NCBI RefSeq assembly: GCF_030272615.1
Contig: NC_081410.1
Location: 254,433,533-254,497,532 of the forward strand
Source of the DNA: Cryptomeria japonica
Lineage: Eukaryota; Streptophyta; Pinopsida; Cupressales; Cupressaceae
Reading direction: 5' to 3'
Length of the DNA stretch: 64,000 nucleotides
Part shown: piece by piece, positions 22,945 to 35,290 of the stretch
Numbering within the stretch: the first letter of the stretch is position 1
Layout: the number at the start of each line of letters is the position of its first letter
The notes under the pieces: generated by a model
Databases searched by the model: none
Told to the model about the DNA's origin: nothing
Seen by the model: only the letters and a program-made list of their open reading frames with translations
Program-made: the position numbers and the translations under genes

Positions 22945-24103
22945 TTTTCTTCGCAAAAGGCTTTTTGAATTTTCAAACTTGGAGGGTTAAAATGAATTGA
23001 AAATGACACTTTTGTCCTATATATAGCCTAAAACCTAATTTTTCAACTTGCTCCGATGGACACAACAATTGTACCCTTGGCTAATGTGCCTACTCTGATT
23101 CCATTTTCGGGATCGAAATCAAAACTCGAGATCATCTTGCTAGTCAATTTCATAATTTGGACCACTTAGCGCTCTTTTCATCAAATGCTCATTCTTTCTT
23201 CAAATTGCGCTCAATTTCTCAACAATCAACACTAAATATCAATTTCAATTCTACCAGCCAACTTTGCGATCAATTCAATCATTGCCAAATCTTCAATATT
23301 CTTCAAAATCAATTTGCGCTCAAATGACTACTCATCGCACAATTGCCTAAAATCAACTACCCTCGCTATCTTTTGATTTCTCTCCTGAGGGGGCATACTT
23401 GTGACCTTATGACTTCACATTCTTCAAAATGTCGAGAAATTTTTCAAATTTTCATCAAAAGTCGAGCAAAATATTTTCAATTAAAGAAAATCAATCCTTA
23501 TCACTAAGAGGAATCTCAGCTTCATCGCTTCACATCAAGTTGAGATCCCTCGATCATCTAAATCAATCAATCGCTAGGGGCATATCAGTTTCATCGCTTC
23601 AAATCAAGCTGATATTTGTCTTCCATCTGAATTAATCTCTTAACATTAATCAGTTTCATCGCTTCAAATCAAACTGATTATTCATTTAAACTCAATCAAA
23701 AAGTTTAAAGAGTTTCTTTGATCACTCTAAATCTACGTAGGTGTTCAGTATTCGTTTCTTGATCAAGCTGGACGGTTTATTCTTCACTCATCGTGTCTTG
23801 ATCAATCAAGATCAAGATCAATTTTTATCATCACTCACTACATCTAAGATCAATCAAGTTCTAGATCAGTAAGATCCACTTCTTGATCAATCAAGTTCAA
23901 GTTCAGTATCTTTGTTTTCTATCATTCCTCAGTTCAATCAAGTTCGGGATCGGTATCGTTTTAATCAAACTTCATTCAGTTTTGTTGCTTCGAATCAAGC
24001 TAACACCTTGCTTTCATCTAGTTCATGATCAATCAAGTTCAGAACTGGCATCTCCTAGACATCACACATTCTTTGAACCAACGCGCTGCTCGCACATTAA
24101 TTC
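22945..24103. other. region upstream of the antisense PMD gene, with short repeats
   Basis: No plus-strand gene is supported. It holds repeated phrases: a unit with tcatcgcttca-atcaa at about 23520, 23587 and 23652 and a weaker one at 23980, and several gatcaatcaagttc-type phrases at 23800-24040. By position it would be the promoter region of the PMD gene, though I see no certain TATA box. Confidence 0.5.
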
Positions 24104-24116
24104 AAAGAGGGGCAAA
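24104..24116 (+). other. polypurine tract of the Tat element
   Basis: aaagaggggcaaa directly precedes the 3' LTR. Confidence 0.85.
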
Positions 24117-25269
24117 TGTAATACCCTAAAAATGGTCATCTAAACCATGGGCCCCTAATCTTGACAACATCACCAAGGTCCTAACCAAAAGGCAATTAAA
24201 TCAATCTTGAGCACATAATTAATTCTTTAATTATCAAATATCACATGGCAAAATCAATTACCCAATATTAATTAAATATTTATTTAATTAATTGAATCAT
24301 TCCAAGAATATTCATTTTGATCAATTATCCTATTTTAATTTATTAAATATCTTTGCATATTTAATTAATTAATAAATTTGCCATTCAATCATGCAAAAAG
24401 AATTAATTTGCTACAAAAAGAAGAATTTATTACAAAACAAAGAGTTGAATTGAAAATTAAAACAAAAATAATTGAATTAAGAGAGAAATCAAACTTGAGA
24501 TATTATTTCTTTTTCTAAATTGAGAACTTGAAATCGGAAAAGCAATTAATTGAATTATTAATTATTCTCTTAAATTGGAACTCAAAGCTTTTCAGAAAAA
24601 GAAGTTCAGTTGCATTAAGAAGACTCTTTTCTTGATTAAATTGAAGAATTATCTATTTTTATCACAAATGCATGGAATTGATTTATTATTTGTTTTCCAA
24701 TGCAACTTGGACTTCTAATTCGAATGCATTTCAATTGAACTATAATTGGAATCTATCTCAAGGTTAACTCAACCTGATTTCTCAATTATTTCAATTAAAC
24801 CTAAATTGAGCTTTTTCATCATCTCTCTATAATTCTCTATAAATTTAGTCATCAACTCTCATTCCAATTCCCCCCGGAGATTTTTGAGAATACATCATTA
24901 TTATGCTGATTTTGCTTTGGAGTCATTGATTGATTATTATTGCTTTTTTTAGATTACTTGCATTCATTTTACATTCATTATTGCTTGCATCCATTGTTGC
25001 TTGAATTGGTTATTTTTGCTTGAATTATTCATTTATTTTGCATCCATATAGCTTAATATCATATAGATTAAATCCTTCGTCTTGGTGTAGTCTAGTCACT
25101 GGTATTACTTATAACAAACTGAGAGCAATCTTATACTCGCATCATTTAGAAGGCAATGGGTCGCTTTGCTCTGGTTTATTTTTATTGATTATTGATTGCT
25201 AACCATGCATATAATGACTTAATTGAAGTGTTGTGCTTGCAGCTACAGGTTCACTTTTTCACACACACA
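24117..25269 (+). repeat. 3' LTR of the Tat element
   Basis: 1153 bp, aligned end to end with 7767-8918 with about two dozen differences by eye. It ends in the same CA repeat before the duplication gtaat. Confidence 0.93.
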
Positions 25270-25358
25270 GTAATCAATAGTGAAACTCTCATATCTCTTT
25301 GAGGGAAAGGGTAGTTTCCTTCTTGATCTATCATTCACCATTTTTTCCCACCATTACA
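25270..25358 (+). repeat. 3' LTR of element A, final part
   Basis: It resumes the LTR interrupted at 7766 and matches 1200-1288, ending CCACCATTACA. The first five bases are the duplicated gtaat. The target duplication agtgg of element A follows at 25359-25363. Confidence 0.9.
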
Positions 25359-25363
25359 AGTGG

Positions 25364-25689
25364 TATTCATCTTCACAAACTGCTATGAATTGGTGCCTTC
25401 AGCTAGAGTTCTTCATTTAATCTTGTTCAATTTGCATGGTAAAAAAGTGTTGCCAGACTTTATAGAGGCCTAAGAAGAAGTGTATTGTTGTTGTATTCTT
25501 AATTGGATTAGTAATATATGTACCTCTCTTTTGGTGGTGGATTTTTTTCCCATATGGGTTTCTCCATGTGTGCAATGGTTTTCTTGTTCTTGGTTTGATT
25601 CTACAATCATTGTGTTAATCGTTAATCGTTAATCTTTAGTTTTAGATTTGCAAAAACTTAGAGTTTAAGTTCATATTGCAAAAAAATTC
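25364..25689. other. unassigned sequence right of element A
   Basis: No gene or known element seen. It contains a short gttaatc tandem near 25615-25635. It may be host sequence or the decayed 3' end of the LINE to its right. Confidence 0.4.
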
Positions 25690-27593
25690 ACCTTGTTTGT
25701 CAACACTTATTACCAAACCCAAAGGCCCTAATGGTATTAAGGAGTAATTTCCAATTCACTATATCATAAGCATTCAATAGATCCAGCTTCAACAAAAAAA
25801 CCAGTCTTTTTGTTCACTGTGAGAGAATGGATATTTTCATGCATAGTGAAAATAGAATAAAGAATATAGTGACCCAAGACAAACCCATTCTATTGATCAG
25901 AGATGATAAGAGGGAGAACCCCCTTAATCAGTAACACCAAAACATTGGAGATGATTTTATACAAGGATTTACAAAAGCTAATAGGTCAAAAATCGCTAAA
26001 AGAGCTAGCACCAACAATATTGGGAATGAGAACAATGAAAGTAGTGTTCAATTTCTTAAGCAAAGTCCTACTCCCAAAAACATCTTGAACAACCCAAACA
26101 TCTTTAGCCACAACATCCCAAAAAAAATTGGAAGAAAAATATAGGGTAATCATCAGGTCCAGGAGTTTTATTGCCCTTAAAGGTGAACATAGCCAATTGA
26201 AATTCCTCTTTAGAAGGGATCTTACTTCGGTATTTATTCATATCTTCAAATATTAGATTAGGTATATCCCTAAGGAACTTCTCTTGGTCCTCCAAGTCCA
26301 AATCATGCTCCACAAAAAATCGATTAGAAAATAACTCAATACCTACCCTCATAATATTTGCATCCTTATCTAGCACACCACCATTATAGGATATAGATTT
26401 GATTCTATTTCAGGCAGGATGCTTGAAAGATGAAAGAAACTTAGTGCTACGATCTCCACATTGGAGCTAGATGGCCTTAGATATTTTCTTCCAAAATTCC
26501 TTCCTTAGATATAATATCATGAAGACTAGATACAAGAGAAATTTCTTGGTCAATAAGCCAAGAATCAGCACCATATCAAGGTCACTCTTGATTTGAGCCT
26601 TAAATTGGAAGATGTGGCCAAAAGTAAACGTGTTCCATCACAACACATTAGATTTGATTGAAGCAAGTTTTATAACCACCCAATAAATAGTAGATTCAAC
26701 AACATTAACATCCCACGAATCACGAATATGATGATGAATCAACATATTCTCAAATCTAAAAATAAAATTATTTCTATGCCCCACAACATCAGCAGAGAGC
26801 ATTAGGAAAATGATTAGAACACAGTCCAATCAGAACCGACAAAGAGAAGAGCAGTGAAGCAACTAGTCTGACGAGATAAGGCCCCAATCAAGTTTAACCT
26901 AAATGAGATCCTCACCCACATGCCTATTAGACCAAGTATAAGTCACCCCTTGAAAATCCAAATCCAACAACCCCCGCAAGTTAATGAAATGCAAAAGATT
27001 CATTTTACTCTCCTTATCATTAGCCAAAGGGGGATTCAAGGTAAGACCACAATGGATCCCAGAGGCCCCCACCACTTTCATCAAAGATGGTGCCTCTGGA
27101 GTCATTGAAAGACCCATACCCTACTCACGAACAATAGGCTCCACTAGAGAAACAACAACTAAATCACCATTAGAAGTTAGAATTATACCTACATTGACAA
27201 ATTCAACTATAGGCTTAACAACAACTAAATTAGCATTAGATTCTAGTCAACCAACATTATTACCAATCATAGGGAGAACAAAATCAAAGTCACCCACCAA
27301 CACCTAGCCAATTGAATAATCTCCCACCTTGTTCTCGGCTACTTTAGGCAGTTTTTCCTTTTACACTTTATGGTGAGGTTTATGAGTCTTGGAAGGGCAA
27401 TTATTGGCCCAATGAATAGCTTTCTTATAATGAACACAAGCAACGAGATGGACTCAAATTCAATAGATTGGACCCATTCCCTAAGCTTAGAGAATTGTAA
27501 CCTCTAAAGGTCGGTTAGTGGACTACTCAACACTCACACAAATGAGCATACATTAGGTGACATTTGGACATGGTCATAAAATTAATAGACAAT
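25690..27593 (-). pseudogene. L1-type LINE, part with ORF1 zinc knuckle, endonuclease and reverse transcriptase remnants
   Basis: Reading on the minus strand from 27593: an ORF1 end with a degenerate knuckle (CVHYKKAIHWANNC, 27430-27385), then the end of an endonuclease (GVTYTWSNRHVGEDLI, near 26945-26899). A linker follows with C-G-D-R-S-T-K-F, then an RT start with GNKTPGPDDYPIFFFQFF (near 26170-26115). A later RT block has LDLLNAYDIVNWKLLLN (near 25800-25740). Such motifs are typical of plant L1 ORF2. Most of the endonuclease N-terminus and the RT after this block are missing, and many stops and frame changes are present. The ORF1 start lies beyond the B insertion at 34450-35290. Confidence 0.85.
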
Positions 27594-28763
27594 TCTAGCA
27601 TCTTGAATTGTACTCACCTACAATTTTATCCTCACTTGGACCTCACTTTGGCACTTCGGCTTCCAAGGCCTGACAGAAGTGTTGATTCTGCTCATATAAC
27701 CTATCAAAAATTCCTTTTCACTACCTTCATAGTTTCTCCCCAAACCTAGATCCCTAATTTCTAGGACCATGGTGTTGGGCTTCGTAGTCCTAATTCAGGA
27801 TCATCGCATTGGACACCATGGTCCTCTCAAAAGGGCCCAATTTGGGGCCTCATGATGGTCACATAATTTGGGCAAAGAACTAGATCCTATGTTGGCATAC
27901 TATAAATATTTAATTTGATTTTTGAATAGACATGTATAAAAGGAGATCAACCCCTCTCATTTAAAACCTAACGATCTACACTTTAGCAAATTCAAATGAG
28001 CAAACAATCAATCTTTCATCAAGAATTAGAGAAGAGGTGAAGTCAAGTTTCAAGAATTGGAAATCACATCCATGATCTATATTTTATGGAGACAACATAC
28101 ATGAAACCCTAATTCCTTTGTGAAGATCAAACAAAACCTAATTAAGGTATATCATTAGTGTTTCAAGCATTTTCAATATTTCCCTCAAAAGGAAAGTATT
28201 TTACTACAGTCTTTCGTTACATTTATCAATTCAATTTCATGGTTAATTCCAAAACTGGGGTTTGACCTAAAGAAAATCCCTATTCCCAACATATTTGTGT
28301 TTCTCTTTGTGTGTAGGAACACGTACAGAGTTGTAATTGGGAGAATCAACAAAGTTCACAGTGACAAAAAGGTTCAACTTTCGATGCTAGAAAATTCAGA
28401 GCACCGTGGCGAATTCATAATACCCGATCCTGAAAAATCAGGTTGAACTTTTGAGAACAAATTCCAGACAACTTACTTTGCCTAGATTCAGGTCAATGCC
28501 TTTGTGGTACATCTGTATCTAACTATTTATGCCAGAATACTTCAATTATCACTTATTTTTCCCTAATCAACAACAATCAAATCAATTCAATCCTAGGAAG
28601 GGAAAAGGCCTTATCCAAAGAGCCTAGAATCTGATCAAAATCTTAGTCTTTTGAGGCTAGATCCATTAGATTCCCTCTCCTTCCCAAATGTATTGGTTAA
28701 CTAGGTCATTTAGTGTTTTTATTATCTTAATTAAACCCTAAGCCTAATTTCACACCCTATACA
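27594..28763 (+). repeat. 5' LTR of element B
   Basis: It matches 33269-34449. The first bases are tctagcatc where the 3' LTR has tgtagtgtc, so the terminal TG is mutated. A TATA-like tataaaagg lies at 27935-27943. It ends CACCCTATACA. Confidence 0.85.
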
Positions 28764-29131
28764 TTTTTTGTGAGCCTGACTTCTTGCACCTAAATTCTTA
28801 TTTGTGATCTCAAATATGATTTGCATGCATTTTCAAATTCAAACTTTTACTCATAAGTTTTATTTTCAATTGAATTACATAAATTTAGCTTGGTTAGATT
28901 CACAAAAACGCTAATTTATAATTCTAAAATTAACTTGCGGGTTGCATAATTTTTCAAGTTTATTTTCAGAGCTGATTATTATGACATGTTGTGTTATGTT
29001 TTAGAGACATTTATCATTCAAAATCACAATTCAAATTGAATAATTAATTGGTTAATCAATAATTGTTACAACAAATTGCATTACTTAATCATAATTTTTA
29101 ATTTTTGTATTCAAATTTCCCTCCTTTGTGC
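28764..29131 (+). other. primer-site region and leader of element B
   Basis: It starts ttttttgtgagcctgac, the counterpart of the primer-site candidate of element A. The rest is AT-rich non-coding leader up to the ATG at 29132. Confidence 0.55.
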
Positions 29132-32100
29132 ATGAGTTTTGTTACCATCAGTCCTGCATATAATATTCCCCTAAGAATTTGTAGAATTAATGCTTCTCAA
29201 GGTTTAATTACTAAGGATATCGAGCCTACTTTGGATAACTTATTTTCATGAGAATGTTGGTGCTTACTCCAACCCAACAAACGATATCATTTATCCCCAT
29301 TCTCCTCATAATTCTCATGATGTGTATGAATCACTAACTAGGGTTACCGTTGATCAATTGGAGAATATTGACAATGAATTTGAAAATATTAAACAATGGA
29401 TGAGTCAACAATACCTAAAAAGTGAGGCAATCCCATTGATTGAAGGATTAAAAAGAATGGTGCAAAGTGATAAAATTGTTGTTGATTTGTTGTGTGGCCT
29501 TGCTAATATTCTTGACACTAATATCATGCCAAACAAAAATTGTTTCAAAGTCCTTGGTTACTCTCAACCCAATACTCAAGCTAATCATTTCATTCCTATG
29601 CCTACATCCTTGCCTATTGTGCATACATTTACATCTTCCACCATGACTACTTCCACACAAAATGTTAATCCTACACATGTTAGTCATGGGGAAAATCCTA
29701 TTAATCAATATTCTTATATCCCTCCTTTCATGAGTCTTCCATTTGTATCCCAATCATCTCCCATACCTAGTCCCACATATCATAGTGTTCCACCTCCTTA
29801 TTCTCAACCTCCACCCACATATAGAAATATTACTCCTCCATCACAATTCAATATGTCCAACTTCAATCTTTCTACTGAAGCAACCATCAACAACCTAGCT
29901 CAAATTGTTACATCCCTCCAACATCAATACGCTTCCATTACTCAATCCAAGTTCAATGTCACTACATTGATGTAGAAAGCCCATTATCTGATGACATTGT
30001 CTGCGTTGTCTCTCCTAATCATATGGAAGTCCCTCAATTGGATTTATACAATGGAAAAGGTGACCCCTTGACTCATGTGAAAACATTTCAAACTTTGTGT
30101 AGTGATTTTTCTCATGACCAAAGTCTTATGGCTAAATTGTTTACTAGAACCCTTAGGAATAAATCTTTGCAGTAGTATTGTTCTTTATCTCGTCATTCTA
30201 TCACTTCTTTCAACAATTGGCTAATGCTTTTATTCAATAATTTCAAAATAATATTGGTCCTAAGATTACTTTGATTGATTTGATTCATTTTAAGCAAGGA
30301 GTTAAAGAAAAAGTGATTGATTTTATTGGTAGATATAAACATTTGTATTCTCAAATTGCTTATCCTATGCCTGATCATGATGTTCAAAAAAACATTATTG
30401 CTAATTTACAAAAAGACATTAGAGATAAGCTTCTATTTTCTGAGTTTACTTCCTTTACGCAATTGTGTGTAGTGCTTCATAACTATCAGCTTCAAGTGAG
30501 TCAATTTGAATCACTCCTTTAATGGCTTTGGTTGATAAGAATGAGAGTGCTCAACAATTTTTTGTTAAGTTCAAACCTAACAAAGGATGCATCAAGACAA
30601 ATGACAACATCAATACTCAAGTGGAATCCACGACATCGGGTGTGGCCCCTTTATCCAAATACTTTAGAAAAGAATTAATTTCTCTTTTCGAGTCTTTGCA
30701 TAGTATAATGTCGAGGTTGATAAATGCTAATGTGTTGAAATATCCTCCCATTAGATCAATTGACTCTTCTAAACCATTGCCACACTATCATGATCCCAAA
30801 GCCTTTGGCTAATATCATCGTCAATCTGACCATGATACTAAGAAGTGTTATACTTTGAGGAGTAAGACTCAAGACTTCATTGATAATAATACTATATCCA
30901 TAGCTGGTGTGAATGACAAAGGAAACAAATTTGTAGCTCCTCCTAATCAAAATCTTCAAATCTTCACCAATCATTTGTCGTCTCACTCTACTGGTGTTGT
31001 TGAGTCAGAGTCTCTTGCCTTTTCTCCTAATGACCTTGGTGTAGAATCTAATAATGTTGTGAATCTTGTTGACAAACCTAAACATCTGAAGGACCTATGC
31101 ATTACCTTTGACCCTAGTGAGACTATTGTTGGACTTGATAGCCCATTGTATATCACTACAAAGATCAAAGACAAACACTCACGAAGAGTGCTTGTTATTC
31201 TAGTGTGTATGGTGAATGTGATCACTAAATAATATATTTACATTTTACAATTGCATCAAGTAAGATATGATAAATCTGATGTTATGGCCTAGGTGTAAGA
31301 TGGTTTCTCTTGCCCTACTATTGGTTCTATTACCCTTCTCATGGAGGTTGGTACTAAGTGCTTAGATGTGACTTTTGCTATCATTCCTACATCGGATCAA
31401 TTTCGTGTGAAGCTAGGACATCCTTGGCTCTCTTCCATGAAAGATATCATTTATACCATTCATAAATGTTTAAAATTGCATCATAATGGTGGTATCATAA
31501 CAATTAATCATAGCCTTTACAAACCCATATTGAAGCGTGGAAATTTCACCATTGATTACTTTTTGCCTAAACAACTTGAGCCTCTTAAACCTCGAAGTGA
31601 TGCCCTTTTTCTATTTTATCAAAAGTGGAAAAATGAGATGATCATCTCTTTGAGTAAGCCAAGAGACCATAGACCTATTCCTCCTCCTCATGATGGACCT
31701 GGTATCCTTCCTACACTTTTTATTCCTCCCTTCCTGCCTCCTACGTATTACAAAGAAAAGCAATTGGAATCTCCTATTTATCAACCTAGTAGGCCTTCTC
31801 CTTCTCTTCCTCCTTTAAAAGATGACAAGAAGCCTATGTCCATTGATCCTCAAACATCACAGCCCTCAACTAAAACTAAAATGAATAATTGTGCGAGAGA
31901 ATGTCGATGAAGACGTTGTGCTAGGATCATGAACTTGCTTCCAAAACCATTTCCTCCCTGAAGATAGAAAATGTTGACATGATCCCACTTGTCCAGCCTT
32001 CGCCTAACCCTAGGGAGGAAGTTCAACCTAAATCACCAAGATTAAAAATGGTTAAGAAAAATGATGGTTCATGTTATTTTTCGTGTTAGAGATCATATTC

Positions 32101-32392
32101 TTGACGATGAAAAGGATGATGATGTTTTTCATGCTAACAATGTCGATTCTAATTATTTTGATGATATGTATGAGGTTATTGATGTTAATCACATGATCTA
32201 TCTTCACATTTTTAAAAAGCATTAACCCTAGCTCCTAGTGACAAAGAAAGTGACTCATCAATAGAGAAAGGTCCTTGTTTGGAACTTGTGGTAGCTCCAT
32301 TTATTGTGCTCGAAGTAGCTCCTCTTGCATCTTATCCACCTTCCCAAAATAATGTTCAAAAAGATTGGGAGGCAGATGATTTGGTTGATTAG
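29132..32392 (+). pseudogene. gag-pr: Gag-protease polyprotein of element B, broken
   Basis: The start is set by the MSF-V-T-I-S-P start shared with element A. A frame change before 29322 leads into a well-kept segment 29322-29975 (QLENIDNEF, then proline/serine-rich). The Gag core at about 30010-30520 has Q-L-D-L-Y-N-G-K-G-D-P and GRYKHLYSQI. The knuckle near 30808-30850 has lost its first cysteine beside a stop. The protease-like part (31100-31500) is decayed at the active site but keeps K-L-G-H-P-W. A proline-rich tail ends in PCLELVVAP and E-A-D-D-L-V-D before TAG at 32390, closely matching the end of the A protein. Stops and several frame changes break it. Confidence 0.82.
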
Positions 32393-33252
32393 CTTCATTT
32401 GTGTTCTAGATCCTCTCTTGTTTGTTTTCTTGTTTGTAATGTGCTTCCCCATGATGTGTTTTTTGTGTTATGTTAAGTTCTATTTGGATGACCCTTGTTG
32501 CTCCATTGGTACATGGTAATAAAGAGGTCAAATTTGTTGTGACATTCTTCTATTCGTATCTCAATTCTTCTATATGTTGTCCCTTGTGTTATCTATTTGG
32601 GAGCAATGAAAAGTGTTGAGATCTCTTTTGGTATCTTCCATGTTGACCCAAAAGACACATGTTCCCTTCTTCCATTGTGTTTTTAGTTCCACTACCTTTA
32701 GGATGAGGTCAATTCAATACAAATATTCTTAATATACATTATTTATCATAAGAGAATATGACCCCAATGATAGTGGATCCCTTATGTGCTTTTATGTTTT
32801 GTGACCATTATCCTTGATTTTTCCTTTCTTGGGGGCATCTCATTATGGTAATGTGCTTGTCTTTTGGATGCATGCTACCTTAAAGTACTTGCTCCCGATG
32901 AGGCATATGCAATCACTTTAACATGGGGGAATACACTTCACTCAATGTTACACTTTATGCACACACTATGACATGTTTCGATACTCAACTAACTTTGCAA
33001 ACAAAGCCTTTTGCTTTGTAATTTATAAAAAAAAATTTAATGACTCATAGTAAGCGAATCTTACTTGGAGAGAAGTCATGTTCTCTCTCTCTTTTCTCTT
33101 TCTTATGATGTTCCTTTTATATTGATATTTGAGTAGTAAGATCCTAAAGTCCCTGGGGGATTAATGCATCTTGTCTCTTTGATATCTTGATGAAAGTTTT
33201 CAATGCAAACCATTGTACTTTACCATGAGTATGCTTAGTCTCATACTCCTGC
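32393..33252 (+). other. 3' non-coding internal region of element B
   Basis: No gene seen. It shares blocks with 5856-6589 of element A, such as the actttaacatgggggaatacact block near 32917-32940. Confidence 0.6.
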
Positions 33253-33268
33253 TAAAGTGGGGGCTAAA
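33253..33268 (+). other. polypurine tract of element B
   Basis: taaagtgggggctaaa directly precedes the TG of the 3' LTR and nearly equals the tract of element A. Confidence 0.8.
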
Positions 33269-34449
33269 TGTAGTGTCCTAAATTGTACTCGCCTGCAATT
33301 TTGTCCTCAATTAGACCTCAGTTTAGTGCTTCATCTTCCAAGGCCTGACTAAAATATTGATTCTGCTCACATAACCTATCAAACATACTTTTTCACTATC
33401 TTCACAGTCTCCCCCCAAACCTAGAGCCCTAATTTTAGGACTATGGCACTAAGCACCTTGGTCCTAAATCAAGACCATGGCGCCCAACACCATGGCCCTC
33501 TCAAAAAGGGCTCAATTTGGGGCCTCATAACGGTCACCTAATGTGGGCGAGAACTTGAATCTCATGTTGGCCTACTCCAAAAAAATAATTTGATTTTTGA
33601 ATAGACATGTATAAAGGGAGGTCTACCCCTCTCATTTTAAACCTAATGAATTGAAATCAAGATCTACAGTAGCAAATTCAAGTGAGCAAGAAATCAGTCT
33701 TTCATCAAGCATTGGAGCAGAGGTGTAGTCAAGTTTCAAGAATTGAAGATGACATTCATGATCTACATTTTATGAAGACAACATACATAAAACTCTAATT
33801 CCTTTGTGAAGGTCAAACAAAACTTCACGAAGGTATATCATTAGTGTTTCAAGCATTTTCAACCTTTCCCTCAATAGGAAAGTATTTTAATGTAGTCTTT
33901 TATTACATTTATCAATTCAATTTCATGGTTAATTCCAAAACCGAGGTTTGACCTAAGACAAACCCCTATTCCACACATATTTCCCTTTCTCTATGTGTGC
34001 AGGAACAGGTATGGAATTGTACTCAAGAGGATCAACAAAGTTCTTAGTGACAAATAGGTTTAGCTTTCGAAGACGGAAAATTCAGAGGACCGTGGCGAAT
34101 TGATACTACCTGGTCTCGAAAAATCAGGCCAAACTTCTAAGAGTAGATTCCAAACAACCTTATTTCACCCAGATCCAAGTCAATGGCTCCATGGGACATC
34201 TGTAGCTTATTGTTTCTACCAGAATACTCCAAAAATCATCTATTTTTCCATAATCATCAACAATCAAATCAATTCAATCCTAGGAAGGCGAAATGCCTCA
34301 TCCAAAGAGCCTAAAATCTTATCAGAACCTTGGTTTTTTTATGCTAGATCTATTAGATTCCATCTCCTTCCCAAATGTATTAGTTAATTAGATCATTTAG
34401 TGGTTTTATTATCTTAATTTAACCCTAACCCTAATTTTCCACCTCTACA
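33269..34449 (+). repeat. 3' LTR of element B
   Basis: It starts TGTAGTGTCCTAAATTG and ends CCACCTCTACA. It aligns with 27594-28763. Confidence 0.85.
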
Positions 34450-35290
34450 ACAGCAAATTGCCAAAACAAGCCACACTACCCTGAAAGATGTCTTCATCCC
34501 AAACTCTAAGGGCAATCTTAGAAGTCTTACCCAAACAGAGGCAGCATTAAAATACCAGCCACTAGTATTAAACCAAGTTCCCAATTCTTTAAGGCGAGAG
34601 AGGCACGACCAAGCATCCAAGGTCCTCTACTCAAAGCACCAATCAGGTCCTCTTCACAAGTGAAGGAAAAGGAAAAGAGACCTTTAGTCATGACCATAAC
34701 CTCAACTTGACCTTTATTTTTCCATTTTCTAGCCACCATGGCACGAACCACTTCAATATTAGGATAGGGACCCACAAATTTGCCAACCAACAAAAGCTCC
34801 ACAGTAGAAATGCCCTTGTCCACAATACAATCGAGCACATAAATTAGAAACCCACCAAATAAAGGGATATAAATACGACTAACAAGTATAGAAGCACTCT
34901 TATCTTTCAAATGAAAGCAAAAAAGGTCTAACCATTTAGAGTTGTAGTCCATGATAGAACCACTTTCCTTGAGCACTATCGGGAGGTAGATGAATATCCA
35001 AAGCACTTGAAGATACCACTTTAGATACTAGAATGAGTGACTTTGAAATGCCAAAAAACACACAAGAATCAATGAGTGAAGACCCAACCACTAGCCCGCC
35101 ATTGGAAAAAGCATCTACCCTCTTCTAAGAGACCCATAATCAGATGTATCGAGCAATCTTCCTTCTCTTTTGCCAATCTTGTACCATCAGCTGGCCCATC
35201 GTCTACAACAATCCTACAAACTTCCTGGTTTCCCACCTTCCCCAAATTCAATTTTTTCTTCCCTCTAGACAACAACTCCATCCTATTCAA
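34450..35290 (-). pseudogene. L1-type LINE ORF1 (DUF4283-like), 5' part
   Basis: Minus-strand frames 35290-35069 and 35006-34527, one frame apart, give an N-terminal segment and then a DUF4283-like RNA-binding region. Visible motifs are GKFVGPYPNIEVVRAMVARK, F-S-F-T-C-E-E-D-L and R-G-P-W-M-L-G. It continues to V-W-V-R-L-L-R-L-P-L-E-F near the edge of the B insertion. The rest of the ORF (zinc knuckle) resumes at 27593. DUF4283 with a knuckle is common in plant L1 ORF1 proteins, which coat the LINE RNA. Confidence 0.78.

Larger units (their letters stand above)
7767..25269 (+). mobile_element. Tat-lineage Ty3/gypsy LTR retrotransposon, 17.5 kb, full length but coding-defective
   Basis: Near-identical LTRs (7767-8918 and 24117-25269, about 2% different by eye) open with TG and close with CA, and are flanked by gtaat on both sides. 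It has a primer site, a long leader, Gag-protease, Pol with a second archaeal-type RNase H, and a polypurine tract. The aRNase H between RNase H and integrase, large size, long leader and long post-pol region with an antisense gene are known traits of the Tat/Ogre/Retand group. No chromodomain is seen after integrase. It is complete but carries many in-frame stops. Confidence 0.93.
59..25358 (+). mobile_element. Gag-protease-only Ty3/gypsy-type LTR element, family A, with a nested element in its 3' LTR
   Basis: Two LTRs of about 1.23 kb (59-1288, and 6606-7766 continued at 25275-25358) flank an internal region with a primer-site candidate, a Gag-protease reading frame and a polypurine tract. 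Without the nested element (7767-25269) and one duplicated target site, it is about 7.8 kb. No reverse transcriptase, RNase H or integrase is present between 1289 and 6605, so this is a non-autonomous element. The LTRs differ by roughly 10-15% by eye, so the insertion is old and clearly older than the element nested in it. A related copy (family B) lies at 27594-34449. Confidence 0.9.
27594..34449 (+). mobile_element. Gag-protease-only LTR element, family B, inserted into the LINE
   Basis: LTRs 27594-28763 and 33269-34449 (roughly 10-12% different by eye) flank an internal region with the same plan as family A: MSF-started Gag-protease frame, conserved 3' non-coding blocks and a matching polypurine tract. 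There is no RT or integrase. The flanks acaat and acagc agree at only three of five bases, so the duplication has decayed. LINE ORF1 on one side and its knuckle on the other show that it landed inside the LINE. Confidence 0.88.
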
